Source of the DNA: Siphonodentalium dalli
Taxonomy: Eukaryota > Mollusca > Scaphopoda > Gadilida > Siphonodentaliidae
NCBI GenBank assembly: GCA_032622095.1
Contig: CP136065.1
Coordinates: 53,189,949-53,253,948 of the forward strand
DNA: 64,000 nt
Direction of reading: 5' to 3'
In this document: positions 54,992 to 64,000 of the stretch, one piece after another
Layout of the letters: each line of letters starts with the position of its first letter
How positions within the stretch are numbered: the first letter of the stretch is position 1
Program-made: the position numbers and the translations under genes
The notes under the pieces: model-generated
The model's database searches: none
Seen by the model: the letters and a program-made list of their open reading frames with translations, nothing else
Told to the model about the DNA's origin: nothing

Positions 54992-55152
54992 AGGGGCATG
55001 AGGAAGTCCCATCCGTCGTGCGACAAAAAATAAAAACGATCCGGTGCCGAACACATGGTAACGTCGTGCAAGGGGCGGGGGCGTGAGGAAGTCCCACGTC
55101 GTGCGAAAATATAAAAACTATCCGGCGCCGATCACATGATAACGTCGTGCAA
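54992..55152. repeat. Two-copy ~80-bp tandem repeat
   Basis: GAGGAAGTCCCATCCGTCGT, AAAAACGATCCGGTGCCGA and ACATGGTAACGTCGTGCA are followed by GAGGAAGTCCCACGTCGT, AAAAACTATCCGGCGCCGA and ACATGATAACGTCGTGCA. Confidence 0.85.
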
Positions 55153-55269
55153 CCATATAAGGCAAGACTTGTGTCGTGAAATGTACATGTATATATGTTC
55201 AACTTCCTTTTTGGTAGTCATGTTGCAATGCCATTATTCTTGATTTATTTCTCGGTGTAATAACAAACG

Positions 55270-55390
55270 GGAGAGGAGCTACTAACAAGTGAGTCAGTAC
55301 TTGTCCTCCAATCCCATTGTCTGTATACAAGTATATGTGTTATTTCCTATGCATTATTGAATTTAGACAAATAAATATGTTTAAACTAAA
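55270..55390 (+). mobile_element. LINE-like 3'-end fragment C
   Basis: GGGAGAGGAGCTACTAACAA, CAGTACTTGTCCTCCAATCC and a tail with AAATAAATATGTTTAAAC are the clearest of the three similar 3' fragments (see 16782 and 21336). Confidence 0.45.
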
Positions 55391-55779
55391 AAAACTTGTG
55401 TCGTCGAACTGACTATGACCTATACGTGAGTGTGTGCACTTGCGCGACCGAACTACAATGCGAAGACGTCTCTCTGTAATCAATATGTTCACTGAAATCA
55501 TGTCATATTCCATTGGCGTATGTCTTAATATGAGAGAATCTGCAATTTGCCAAGGGCGCCGCGTGGTCATGACTTATAAGACAGATCACAGAGTTCTCGG
55601 CAGGCATCGATAATATCCACTCCACTGCTCCCCATAATTCAACACATTCATGCAAGGACACGGCGTTAGGCTGCATAGCTGCCAGAGACGTGAAGAATTG
55701 GGGCGGGGTTTGGCCAATATATTCAACAGTGGGAAAGTTCCAGATAATGCATGCCTTGGATCAATCACTACTCTGGCTA
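55391..55779. other. No feature seen
   Basis: No supported feature in these 0.4 kb. Confidence 0.4.
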
Positions 55780-56225
55780 ACGCCCGAAGAGATCATATTC
55801 CACCAGTTCAAAACCCGGGAACTTTTTGAAGTTTTGACATGGAACCTTATAAAGTTGAATAAATAAAACGGTGAATATATTTCGTTGTTAATGTCTGTTG
55901 CTTAATAGCTTATCATATGTAGGCGAAGGTCCCAGCTCAAGATTACACTATATAAGGGACTTTGTGGGCGAGTTTGCGTTGCGAATCTTACAATCATGGA
56001 ATTTCTCAATGTGGTTTGCTCCATCGGCTCACTAAAGTTACTAAAAGGCATTGAATTTCGAGCTGGGACTATCCCATACTTTGAAGTAGATTATCGAGGA
56101 ACAAATATGAACAAATAAGTATATTCCATACATTGTTCAATGTTATAAAGTTCCCTGTCAGAAGGGGTCAGGATATCAAAAAGTTCCCATATTTTGTACT
56201 GGTGGAATATGATCTCTACGGGCGT
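55780..56225. mobile_element. MITE with ~80-bp inverted arms
   Basis: The left end ACGCCCGAAGAGATCATATT-CCACCAGT, then GGGAACTTTTTGA, is mirrored at the right by TCAAAAAGTTCCC and ACTGGTGGAATATGATCTCT-ACGGGCGT. Further in, TTATAAAGTT and its complement, and GTCCCAGCTC with GAGCTGGGAC, add inner inverted pairs. 446 bp, non-coding. Confidence 0.85.
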
Positions 56226-56687
56226 CAATCAGAGTTGAGATTCCTGGCATGATCTTGGAAGTTCATGCCTGGTACAATATTAGATGGAAATCTCCGACTA
56301 TAGCGGAGGTTGAATTTGTTCTGATATTTTGATATTGCAACCAATATTTAGTGTGAAATTAGTTTTTGACACCAAAAATATTTTCCTATTTTAAAACTTT
56401 TGGAGTAAAATGGCAATTAGGTGAACATTTCCAACTGTAGATGGGTAATATAGGCTGCACAGTTCTAACAATTGGAATGTTATAGGCACCAGTTGGAAAA
56501 TCCAGCCCAAAGGGCAGGGGTTGCAAAACGGAATTTCTCGGACTTGGAAACTGCACGTGGCCTGCTTCAAAGGGGTACGAATGGACACCCATAGCGGAGA
56601 CACTCTAGCCACGCCCTGCACACTCCTAGTCCCAATAATGTGGCATTATATGGTACCTTACTCTAACTTGATGTATGCAACACAGTT
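56226..56687. other. No feature seen
   Basis: About 0.46 kb. Overlapping minus-strand frames (56386-56621) are not supported. Confidence 0.4.
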
Positions 56688-57505
56688 TTAAAGACATATT
56701 ATGGACTTATTCTGTGCGTGAAACTGATTAGTTAGTACTCAGGCGTTATGGCAGCCTCGGGAATGTAGCCTTCTACTAACATCGCCGAAAATCTCAAAGA
56801 AATCAACCATACCACTCCATAGAAAACATCGTCTGAACTATACGCTCAATTGTAAATATTTACATCTCGATTCGGGACGCAACTATCGGGGATAAACTAA
56901 CGGAACGATTTTGCCATTGAAAGTCATTGCATTTAATTAATATATAAGAATCACGGTGTATGTTAAAGGCAAGTGAGACCTTAATTGTCGAAAATATTCA
57001 TATTTGTTCCAAACACCGTAAACAGAAAAACATTAAAATGCATACAGTTTCGTTCATATATACCATGAATATCGCGTAAACAACATGTTATCACAAAGAC
57101 CTACTATATTTTACGTAAGCAAGAGCCTGATTGTGTTACAGAATACAGCACAATGCTACTGGTTAATCACACAAAAATGGCATAAACGTTCTTTATTTGT
57201 TCCATATCAGGAATTCACCAACAAAGAACGCTCTTTATGTTTACCATCATAATATAAACAAACACCAGAAAAGTAACTTTTTATGCCTTTGTTTACATAA
57301 CAATGGTCAAACAAATCTACATTTTGATGTTCTTTCTGTTTGTGGCGGTTTTTGACGGGTGGAAATATTTTCACAGGATACCCACCGCCAAGGCCAACCG
57401 TACCTTTAACCACTTGGAGTAATAGTCGTAAAAATGACTACGTTCAGCAAGATTATTCTCCATTTCTATTTTATCACCCTAACAGAGTGTTTCACATCAC
57501 TTTAA
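56688..57505 (-). mobile_element. Family C MITE, interrupted by a family A MITE
   Basis: On the minus strand it begins TTAAAGTGATGTGAAACACT (57505 downward) and ends at 56688 with CATAATATGTCTTTAAAA-type sequence. The interior matches family C (GCGTCCCGAATCGAGATGTA, CGATGTTTTCTATGGAGTGG on the minus strand). Between 56963 and 57409 a family A element is inserted; joined, the two parts give one normal family C copy. Family A was therefore active after family C here. Confidence 0.8.
56963..57409 (+). mobile_element. Family A MITE, subfamily 2, nested
   Basis: TTAAAGGCAAGTGAGACCTT at the left and AAGGCCAACCGTACCTTTAA at the right. The interior is close to 33586-34087 but lacks about 60 bp around the TTGACAATAACATACTG region. 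Confidence 0.82.
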
Positions 57506-57651
57506 CTGAGAGGTCTACAACTATGTGAAAACAACAGAAGGGACGATAATTTGATAATGCAAGTCATTGCATGATAGCATTCATGTTATCAATATTCCAC
57601 CTTAGTGTAGGTTGTTGCTCATTTACTTACACGATTGATTAGCGAAATATA
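57506..57651. other. No feature seen
   Basis: Short spacer. Confidence 0.4.
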
Positions 57652-58074
57652 TTTAAAGGCCCACTTAATCTTCGAATGCCCAGATAACTTTATTCCATAT
57701 TGTATACCATTTGGAAGAGGAACCAAAAACATATATATTCCACCAGAATACTAAGCAACTGTGACCTAGGACTGTCAACAAGTGATAGAGATTCATTCCA
57801 AGACTCCCCCTTGTCAACCCAGAATGCATCCGAATTCAAACTAAGAGATAGAGTTATTCACCTTCCATTGAGTATAATATACTTTATAGTATAGTCCGTA
57901 TCAAAATTAAATACAGGACACACCTTGGTACCTCGACAAAAACATGTTCCCAGTTTATTCGACCGGATCAATTAATAATACAATGTTTTGGAGCTTCCTC
58001 TTTCAAATGGTATATACATGGACTATGTTGTATATATTGTGATCTGGTGATTCGAAACTTAAGTGGGCCTTTAA
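57652..58074. mobile_element. MITE with 26-bp terminal inverted repeats (family D)
   Basis: The left end TTTAAAGGCCCACTTAATCT-TCGAAT is mirrored by ATTCGAA-ACTTAAGTGGGCCTTTAA at the right. The ends again begin TTAAAGG, like families A, C and E. About 420 bp, non-coding; the 64-codon frame inside is not a gene. Confidence 0.8.
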
Positions 58075-58177
58075 GCAGTGTTCACGATGAGATAGCGATT
58101 GGTGCACATTCGGCAAACACACGTCACGCGATGTTAGGATTTTATTTCGAAATGAGTATCCTGAGTTAATCGGAAGG

Positions 58178-58246
58178 TTAATAATGCGGGTGTTTGTGGA
58201 ACGGAAAAAAATTCATTATTCGAGACCAAAACAAATCAAGACTTAA
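58178..58246 (+). repeat. Left ~66-bp direct repeat flanking a family A MITE
   Basis: TTAATAATGCGGGTGTTTGT, ATTCATTATTCGAGACCAAA and ACAAATCAAGACTTAA recur at 58756-58819 with five or so differences. Confidence 0.85.
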
Positions 58247-58758
58247 AGGCACGGGCGGCGTTGGTTGCAGAAATATTCCTATTTGTTCAAATCGCCATTA
58301 ACAGAAGGAACACCACAATATATACAGTTCCGCTCATATGCCAAACATAATCAGCGCGTAAATAGTATATTGTCGTCAAGACGTACGATGGTGTAGCCTG
58401 CTCGTGTTACAGAAGTTGTGCTTCCGTTTACATAACACAGTGCGATTGTATTGGTTAATCACACAAAAATGATATAAACGCTCTATATTATTTCCATATC
58501 AGGAAAACAATAACAAATAACGCTCTTTATGTTTACCATATCCGGATCTAAACAAAAGCCAGGTTCTGTAACGTTTTTTGCTTTTGTTTACATAACAAAG
58601 GGAAAAAATTGACAATAACATACTGTTTATGCAATATTTCTTATTGGTATAAGAACAAGGTATGTCTGTATTTTACTATTCTTTCTGTTTATGCCGGTTT
58701 TTGACGGAGGTGAATATTTTAACAGCATACCCACCGCCAACGCCGCCCGTATCTGTAA
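58243..58758 (+). mobile_element. Family A MITE between direct repeats
   Basis: TTAAAGGCACGGGCGGCGTT at the left and AACGCCGCCCGTATCTGTAA at the right. The last base triplet is changed from CTTTAA to CTGTAA. The interior matches 48789-49318 closely. Confidence 0.85.
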
Positions 58759-58819
58759 TAATGCGGGTGTTTGTGAACGGACAATTCATTATTCGAGACA
58801 AAAACAAATCATGACTTAA
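58756..58819 (+). repeat. Right ~66-bp direct repeat
   Basis: TGTAATAATGCGGGTGTTTG, ATTCATTATTCGAGACAAAA and ACAAATCATGACTTAA repeat the sequence at 58178-58246, including the TTAA at its end. Confidence 0.85.
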
Positions 58820-60260
58820 TTCTTATATCGCGGACGGAAATGGTCACGCATAAGCCTAGGCTTATTGCCAGATCCTTTATCTCCTTCGTCTTTCTCTGTA
58901 TGCTATACATGTATTTATGTGCCTATTTGAAAAACACGTGTAACATATTGTTTACGCTAAACCTAATATAGTAATATACAACAATTGTTGGATTGTTAGT
59001 TCAGGTATTTTATTTCTTATTACCCGCTTATTGTTACAATTGTTCTCGTGTAAATTTTATTGGAAATAATTATGCAACATCATATTCTTTCGCAGAGGAA
59101 AATATACATTCGCATATTAAGTGCGTCAGGTCACTCATATAGTTGCAGGCAAATAATATCCATCTGTTCGCATAGGTATCATACGAATTATATAACTTTA
59201 ATACTCGGTATTTTGCAAATGTGTAAACGTTTTCCTTTAAATATAAGCTCTCGAGTTGATGGTTTATATCCCGGTGAACGCAAATCGTTTGTAAAACAAT
59301 TTTAGCAACCAATCTACGTATATCATTCATCGTTGTTCAATCTTTTTTGACACTTCCATTCTGGTTGTCATTTTAATGGAACAGTCTATTGTGTAATACT
59401 CATCCGCAATCTCCAGGAAATCCTTTTATGAGCAGCTGTCTGGTGAGTGATCGACCGGTTCCGTTTGAACTATCAATCAGTATCTGCTAGATTACGCTTC
59501 GCTCAGATTCTCAAATCTCAGACTCCTGATAAATATCCAATCGTGCGAAGATGATACTAAAGTATAGACAGTATCGGCGAACAGTTTTAATGATATGTGA
59601 TTTCTGTATAAGCAAAGACCAGCTTCTTCGATCAATTCGTTACATCGTATGCCCAAGCTCGACAGAGGCGCTTGATTTATTTCAGTCAGGATTGATTAGA
59701 AATACTCGATAGCAACGTTATGTAGCAACATAAGTATATTCATAGCTCACCATTGAGCCACAAATCTAGATCTCCATTAATTCACTCATGAACAGAAGAA
59801 CCAATGATTTCCCGGCGACAAAACTCGTTATTTTCCAATGCGGAGACGTTAGATTATTGGGTGAGAGCTATTGTGAGATTAAATTCAGTTTGCCTGGTTC
59901 CTTGAGAGAATAAACGATTCTTGGAGTAACTGCGATTTGCCGTCAGAACAATATCTGAATGGGCTCTCGCGTATTGAAAAACACAAATGATTCGGACGAA
60001 ATTAAATGTCATAAAATCTGCTGGTGACGAGTGGCATATTTCACGTATGAATAAATCCAAGGAATTGGTTGCTGCGAACTTTTATTAAACCGCCAAAATT
60101 AACGTCCGACTGAGTAGTTCTATTAAACAAAGTCTTAATATGCAGACTCAGTACAAATTGTGTCTTCGTGGATCAAACAGATAAACTCGATCGATTGTGA
60201 GAAGCGCGCGGAATTCTAATAGCATGGAAGCAGGTGGATTTCTGACAAAAGACCAGTTTG
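58820..60260. other. No feature seen
   Basis: About 1.4 kb. Opposed frames of 81 and 86 codons overlap at 59060-59330; neither has splice support or a recognised motif. Confidence 0.35.
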
Positions 60261-60270
60261 GGAATAGTTG

Positions 60271-60408
60271 AGAGGTATTCGTTCAACGGGATGGGATTGA
60301 ATTGGACCATCACAATGGCGTGATTGAAAACTTGTGCAGTAAGTTGGACAATAAAGGTCATCAATATGGATCTGAACCACACGTCATACAGGATAAATAC
60401 CGTCACTG
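60271..60408 (+). CDS. Weak candidate exon, function unknown
   Basis: The plus frame after a TGA at 60268 reads EVFVQRDGIELDHHNGVIEN, LCSKLDNKGHQYGSEPHVIQ and DKYRHW. It meets TGG|GTAAGTTG, a consensus donor, at a codon boundary. The composition looks protein-like but the acceptor side has no pyrimidine tract. The opposite strand holds a 110-codon frame (60505-60173) with hydrophobic stretches such as VTVFILYDVWFRSILMTFIV. At most one of the two can be real, and both may be chance. Confidence 0.2.
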
Positions 60409-60852
60409 GGTAAGTTGTCAATGATTTCCAAACTTGTTTCATGGGAGAATTAGCATAGTGGGTGTGCGCCAATTGTGTAAGCATAGTCCATTGAAATTCA
60501 AGCACAGAATGAACATATTTTAATTTCCATCTGCTTACAACATTACACGTTTAAGAGGAATTAATTCAGAAAGTGAATCCCGTTCTACGACGTGTTTTCG
60601 TCAGAACCGTCTTCGTCCGAACCGCGCTATTTTACGGGATAGTGGGGTAATTTCACTATGAGCTCATTTGAAAAACGGAATTTATTAAATACGGAGATAT
60701 ATTAATTCAATATAACCATATTAACACCAGATAATTTTTATTGTGTGAGGTGCTAAATATTTGATAACAGTACTGCATATATCACGAATAATTCATCACA
60801 ATACCATAATAATAATCGTATTTATTTTGGATAAGCATCTCTCTTAGGTCCT
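60409..60852. other. No feature seen
   Basis: AT-rich spacer with no supported feature. Confidence 0.4.
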
Positions 60853-61224
60853 TAAAGTGACGTGAAACACTCCAATGGGGTGAGCAAATAGAAATGCAGA
60901 ATAATCTTGCTCCAAGTAGTTAATTTTACAAATATCATATCCAAATTGACAACACACACCGCCATTATTATATATTAGTTAAATGCAGTATCTCTCGATG
61001 GCCAAATCGTTTTCTGTAGTTTATCTCCGATAGTTGCGTCCCGAATCTAGAATAAAATATTTACAATTGAGAGTAGTTCGGACGATGTTTTCTATGGAAT
61101 GGTACTGTCGATTTGCTTGAGATTTTCAGCGATGTTAGTCGAATGCTAATCCTCCAGTTTGCATAGCACATAAATACTAAATTATCAGTTTCTCGCACCG
61201 AATAAGTTCACAACATGTCTTTAA
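60853..61224 (+). mobile_element. Family C MITE, full length
   Basis: TTAAAGTGACGTGAAACACT at the left and CACAACATGTCTTTAA at the right. Same internal order as 24717-25099. Confidence 0.82.
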
Positions 61225-61969
61225 TAAATGCTAGGATGAGCTGCCCCAAAACGAAATGTATTATATCTGTCGCTGCAAATATTAACCGTGGAAGTTGTGC
61301 TATGTTTACCGGACAACGAGTTCGTTCGTTTAAAACCGTATCCTAAATTCGGTGTTCACATCGATTCCTCTAACGATCTGTATCATACATGTATATCAAA
61401 GGATCGTACATGAGTGAGACACACATTTTGGGAAGATGCCTCCAATCTAAACGGACGGATGATAACATGGTCGTGATAAATATGGCGGTCAACAACCTTA
61501 AATTAATGATAGGAATCTTCGTCGGTGAGATTGTTGTCGAATTTTCATAAAATTACAAAAAATAAGCTTGTATTGATAACTACTTGCATACGAGGTATCG
61601 GACTGGACCGTAAAGTAATAGAGCCGAGAGGTTACTATGGAAGACTAGTACTATCTCATCAAATACGACAACGACATTCCAGTCGCGATATTTTCAATAC
61701 ATGTAATGTGCACTTCATATAGCATGCAATTCCTGATTTCGTTGGACAATCTGTATTGGCATTGTAGACCTTTGTAGTCAGATAGGTTGTGTAGTTTAGA
61801 TGAAGTTTGTTGGCACAAATTACTCACACAGATCAGATGCCATAAGAAACTGCTATTCTAGCACATGTAATCCAAACAATTTGTACTACATGTACCTCAA
61901 TCCCAAGAACAGCAAGTGGGATCAAGATAGAGTACAACTGTATATTTTACTTTTAGAGTAGAGTTACCA
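61225..61969. other. No feature seen
   Basis: About 0.75 kb without a supported feature. Confidence 0.4.
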
Positions 61970-62130
61970 ATAAAAGTCCAATTAGTCCAATAATTACCAA
62001 AGTTTAATTAAAACTTGACGGTATACATATAAGCATTGTGATTGGTCAAAGCATTGAACAATATTCTGAAAAATGATATAAAGACTAACAATATTTGAAC
62101 TTACAACACGATTAGCGATTAGTTTTTGGA
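61970..62130 (+). repeat. Dispersed repeat fragment, pair of 2727-2880
   Basis: AAAGTCCAATTAGTCCAATA, CAAAGTTTAATTAAAACTTG and the AT-rich stretch after them match the copy at 2727. Confidence 0.55.
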
Positions 62131-62162
62131 GAATTATCAATAACAAATATAAGATTAAAGTG

Positions 62163-62240
62163 TATATATATCCCCATTTATATCCCCATTATATCCCCAT
62201 TTATATCCCAATAATATCCCCATTTATATCCCCATGTATA
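62163..62240 (+). repeat. 12-13-bp minisatellite
   Basis: Six or so units of TATATCCCCATT, one with an AATA variant (TATATCCCAATAA). Confidence 0.85.
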
Positions 62241-62584
62241 GGCATATTTTTGTTTTTGCACATTTACCCACTGCGAGTGCTTTGGGTCTTTTTGAACTCC
62301 CAAAAGTGCGAGCCAAGCATGTATACCATGACCGGGAACATATACGTCAGAATTTGCTCGAAAATGGCGGCAAGATATCTCACACCGATGCGAGTATTAA
62401 TCGTGTTCTTCAACTATGTGTATATACATAACTCAACAAAAATATAGCAAATGATCTTTGTATCAACTTTGCTAGTTCACTATGAAATACGTCCCCATAT
62501 AAATACTATTGAAAAGTTATAACTGCTCAAGTGACTTCGGTTATCATTTTTCGAGGTTGTGAAATATGAAAGCCAAAATCTCCT
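62241..62584. other. No feature seen
   Basis: No supported feature. Confidence 0.4.
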
Positions 62585-63013
62585 TTAACCCTTTCAGTGC
62601 CAGGGGCCGATCTCATCGGCCCTAATTTACGGTTGTAAAATAAATCGGCCCTAAAATATTTTTTTTTTGGGTATGCTTAAGTATGCTATAGCGAATTTAA
62701 AAACAAACAGGATAAAACCTTAGGGGCATGTTATAACTCAAAACTATCACCAAGTATTCATAGTAATAATTTTGGTGTCCATGAAAAACGTAAGATTCCC
62801 TGGCACTAAACCTACAAAATAAGTATGTTAAAGAATATAAGAAAAAATTATTAAAATTGTAAAAAATAATAACAAATGATGAAAAATTGTTAGACCAATG
62901 CATTCTCTTATATATGCGAGGCGACCTGTGGTCGACTCGCATATATAAGAGAATGCATTGGCACAGGGTATATGGGTTGATACAAAAATCGGACCTGACA
63001 ATGAAAGGGTTAA
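62585..63013. mobile_element. TTAA-flanked MITE with one hairpin cassette (family S)
   Basis: The left end TTAA-CCCTTTCAGTGCCAG and right end CTGACAATGAAAGGG-TTAA keep the CCCTTT/AAAGGG tips and TTAA sites but otherwise differ from family P. Near the left end is a small hairpin GGGCCGATCTCATCGGCCC. A single 67-bp cassette hairpin (62895-62961, core GCGACCTGTGGTCGACTCGC) lies in the right half after the same type of TTAAAGAATATAAGAAAAAA spacer seen in family P. Confidence 0.75.
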
Positions 63014-64000
63014 AACAAATATGTTCGATATGTGACGGCTCAATCGTCTAAACATTTGCTGATATCTTTGAAATATATATAAAGAGAACAACGAATAGTA
63101 TTGTTATAGGTGTGACATCTTGTCGCCTTTTTCGAGAATAGTTTTGCGTACATAGTTTACACGGTTTAGTTTACACACCCGTTGCACACACAAAATGTAG
63201 ACTTATAACAGTCAAACATATTCCTTTTCTAGCACTTGGCCCTATCAATAAAATATCGTTCTGATTCACTGAATGGTGCATGTATCCGCACATTTGATGC
63301 GAGTTATCTTGCGGGTTAGGTGTAATATCGTACGGCGTTTTTGCCTGCGCACAGTGTGAGCGACAAACGTGTGTAAAGTAACAGGCGTTGATGATTTCAA
63401 ATGTCTATAGATTCCAACAACTGACGGTGATCCATATGCGCAGAATGGACTTACTTTAGTCGTGTGTGTTGAACGCATCTGCCTCCTCGTACAACCTTAA
63501 CATCTGTCACACGGGTATCAGTGTACTTGAACACAAATGGATGCCATCGAAAACAAACACAGACACAATTACATCAATATGTAGACCAGTAATCTTGTTA
63601 ACTGAAACATGTATATGGTAAAATGGTGTTGGTGGGTTCGGTGATTTCGCTATACTGTTGGTGCGTCATGCAAAAAGATGCTGTTGGGAACACCTATACC
63701 GTAATTATTAGCAAACTAATCAGTGTCTTGTCAATTACATAAATTTCTGAACATATTTTAGCAATGCAATGATTGATGTATTTTGTTTCAAGATTACACT
63801 TCGGATCGTTTCGAAGCAACCAGAAAAATTAAGTCATTGTTAAAATATTATAAGCACATATGCTCTTAAATGTACCATATAATATGCAAACGGACTTTTT
63901 CTCGAATCATTTCCAAATATCACGCAAATGACAATTTTAAAATAACGGTGCGTTCTAGCAGCTTCGTTTCGACCCATCGTAGCATGTATACCTGTAGCTA
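63014..64000. other. No feature seen
   Basis: The last kilobase is AT-rich, apparently single-copy sequence. A 70-codon minus-strand frame (63266-63478) has no further support. Confidence 0.4.

Noticed and set aside
1-64000. Viral or integrated-virus genes
   Set aside because: No capsid, polymerase or LTR-like structure was recognised in any frame; the window's mobile DNA is explained by transposons and satellites.

Overview
This window looks like non-coding, repeat-rich nuclear DNA from an animal, most likely a marine invertebrate and probably a mollusc. It is AT-rich and has no operons, no rRNA and no complete recognisable gene. It is crowded with eukaryotic repeats: SINE, LINE 3' tails, Helitrons, piggyBac-like and hAT-like non-autonomous DNA transposons, foldback elements, minisatellites and microsatellites. 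The mollusc assignment is an inference. It rests on the (TGAT)n-tailed tRNA-SINE with a 'GTCGCTTTAGCAACTAAGG'-type 3' module and on the Helitron family with 'GATGAAACTTGG' modules, both of which resemble repeats I associate with gastropod and bivalve genomes.

Layout. 0-3 kb: a nested foldback, a 60-bp tandem repeat and a first copy of a TTAAAGG-ended MITE (called family A here). 3.46-5.65 kb: four Helitron units joined head to tail. 5.9-6.8 kb: a degenerate tandem repeat split by a SINE with a 16-bp target duplication. 8.4-15.7 kb: inverted-repeat elements, palindromes, a CT microsatellite and two TTAA-flanked elements. 16.8-25.1 kb: a hAT-like element with an 8-bp target duplication, LINE tails, palindromes, a second TTAA hairpin MITE and a family C MITE. 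25.1-32.9 kb: the least repetitive part, holding three of the better coding-exon candidates and a 45-bp minisatellite. 33-39.4 kb: MITEs and a 1.9-kb tandem segmental duplication of over 99% identity, each copy carrying a Helitron. 41.1-43.6 kb: a C-rich minisatellite and a family A MITE split by a CT-rich insertion. 44-63 kb: further MITEs, some nested or abutting, with two small exon candidates at about 49.7 and 52.7 kb.

Genes. No complete gene can be called. Several short stretches combine an open frame with good splice signals: 31603-31709 (+, first exon), 49666-49790 (+), 52719-52762 (+, beside an NRF-1-like site), 26990-27121 (-) and 25796-25989 (+). They may be exons of genes with long introns, or chance. 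None shows a domain I recognise and their phases do not simply join. Most longer open frames run through repeats and are not genes.

The most striking observation is a ~67-bp near-perfect hairpin present 13 times. It sits inside three kinds of element with different terminal repeats and usually keeps the same off-centre mismatch, as if one hairpin cassette were shared between transposon families. The duplication breakpoint at 37.5 kb also falls at the base of one of these hairpins.
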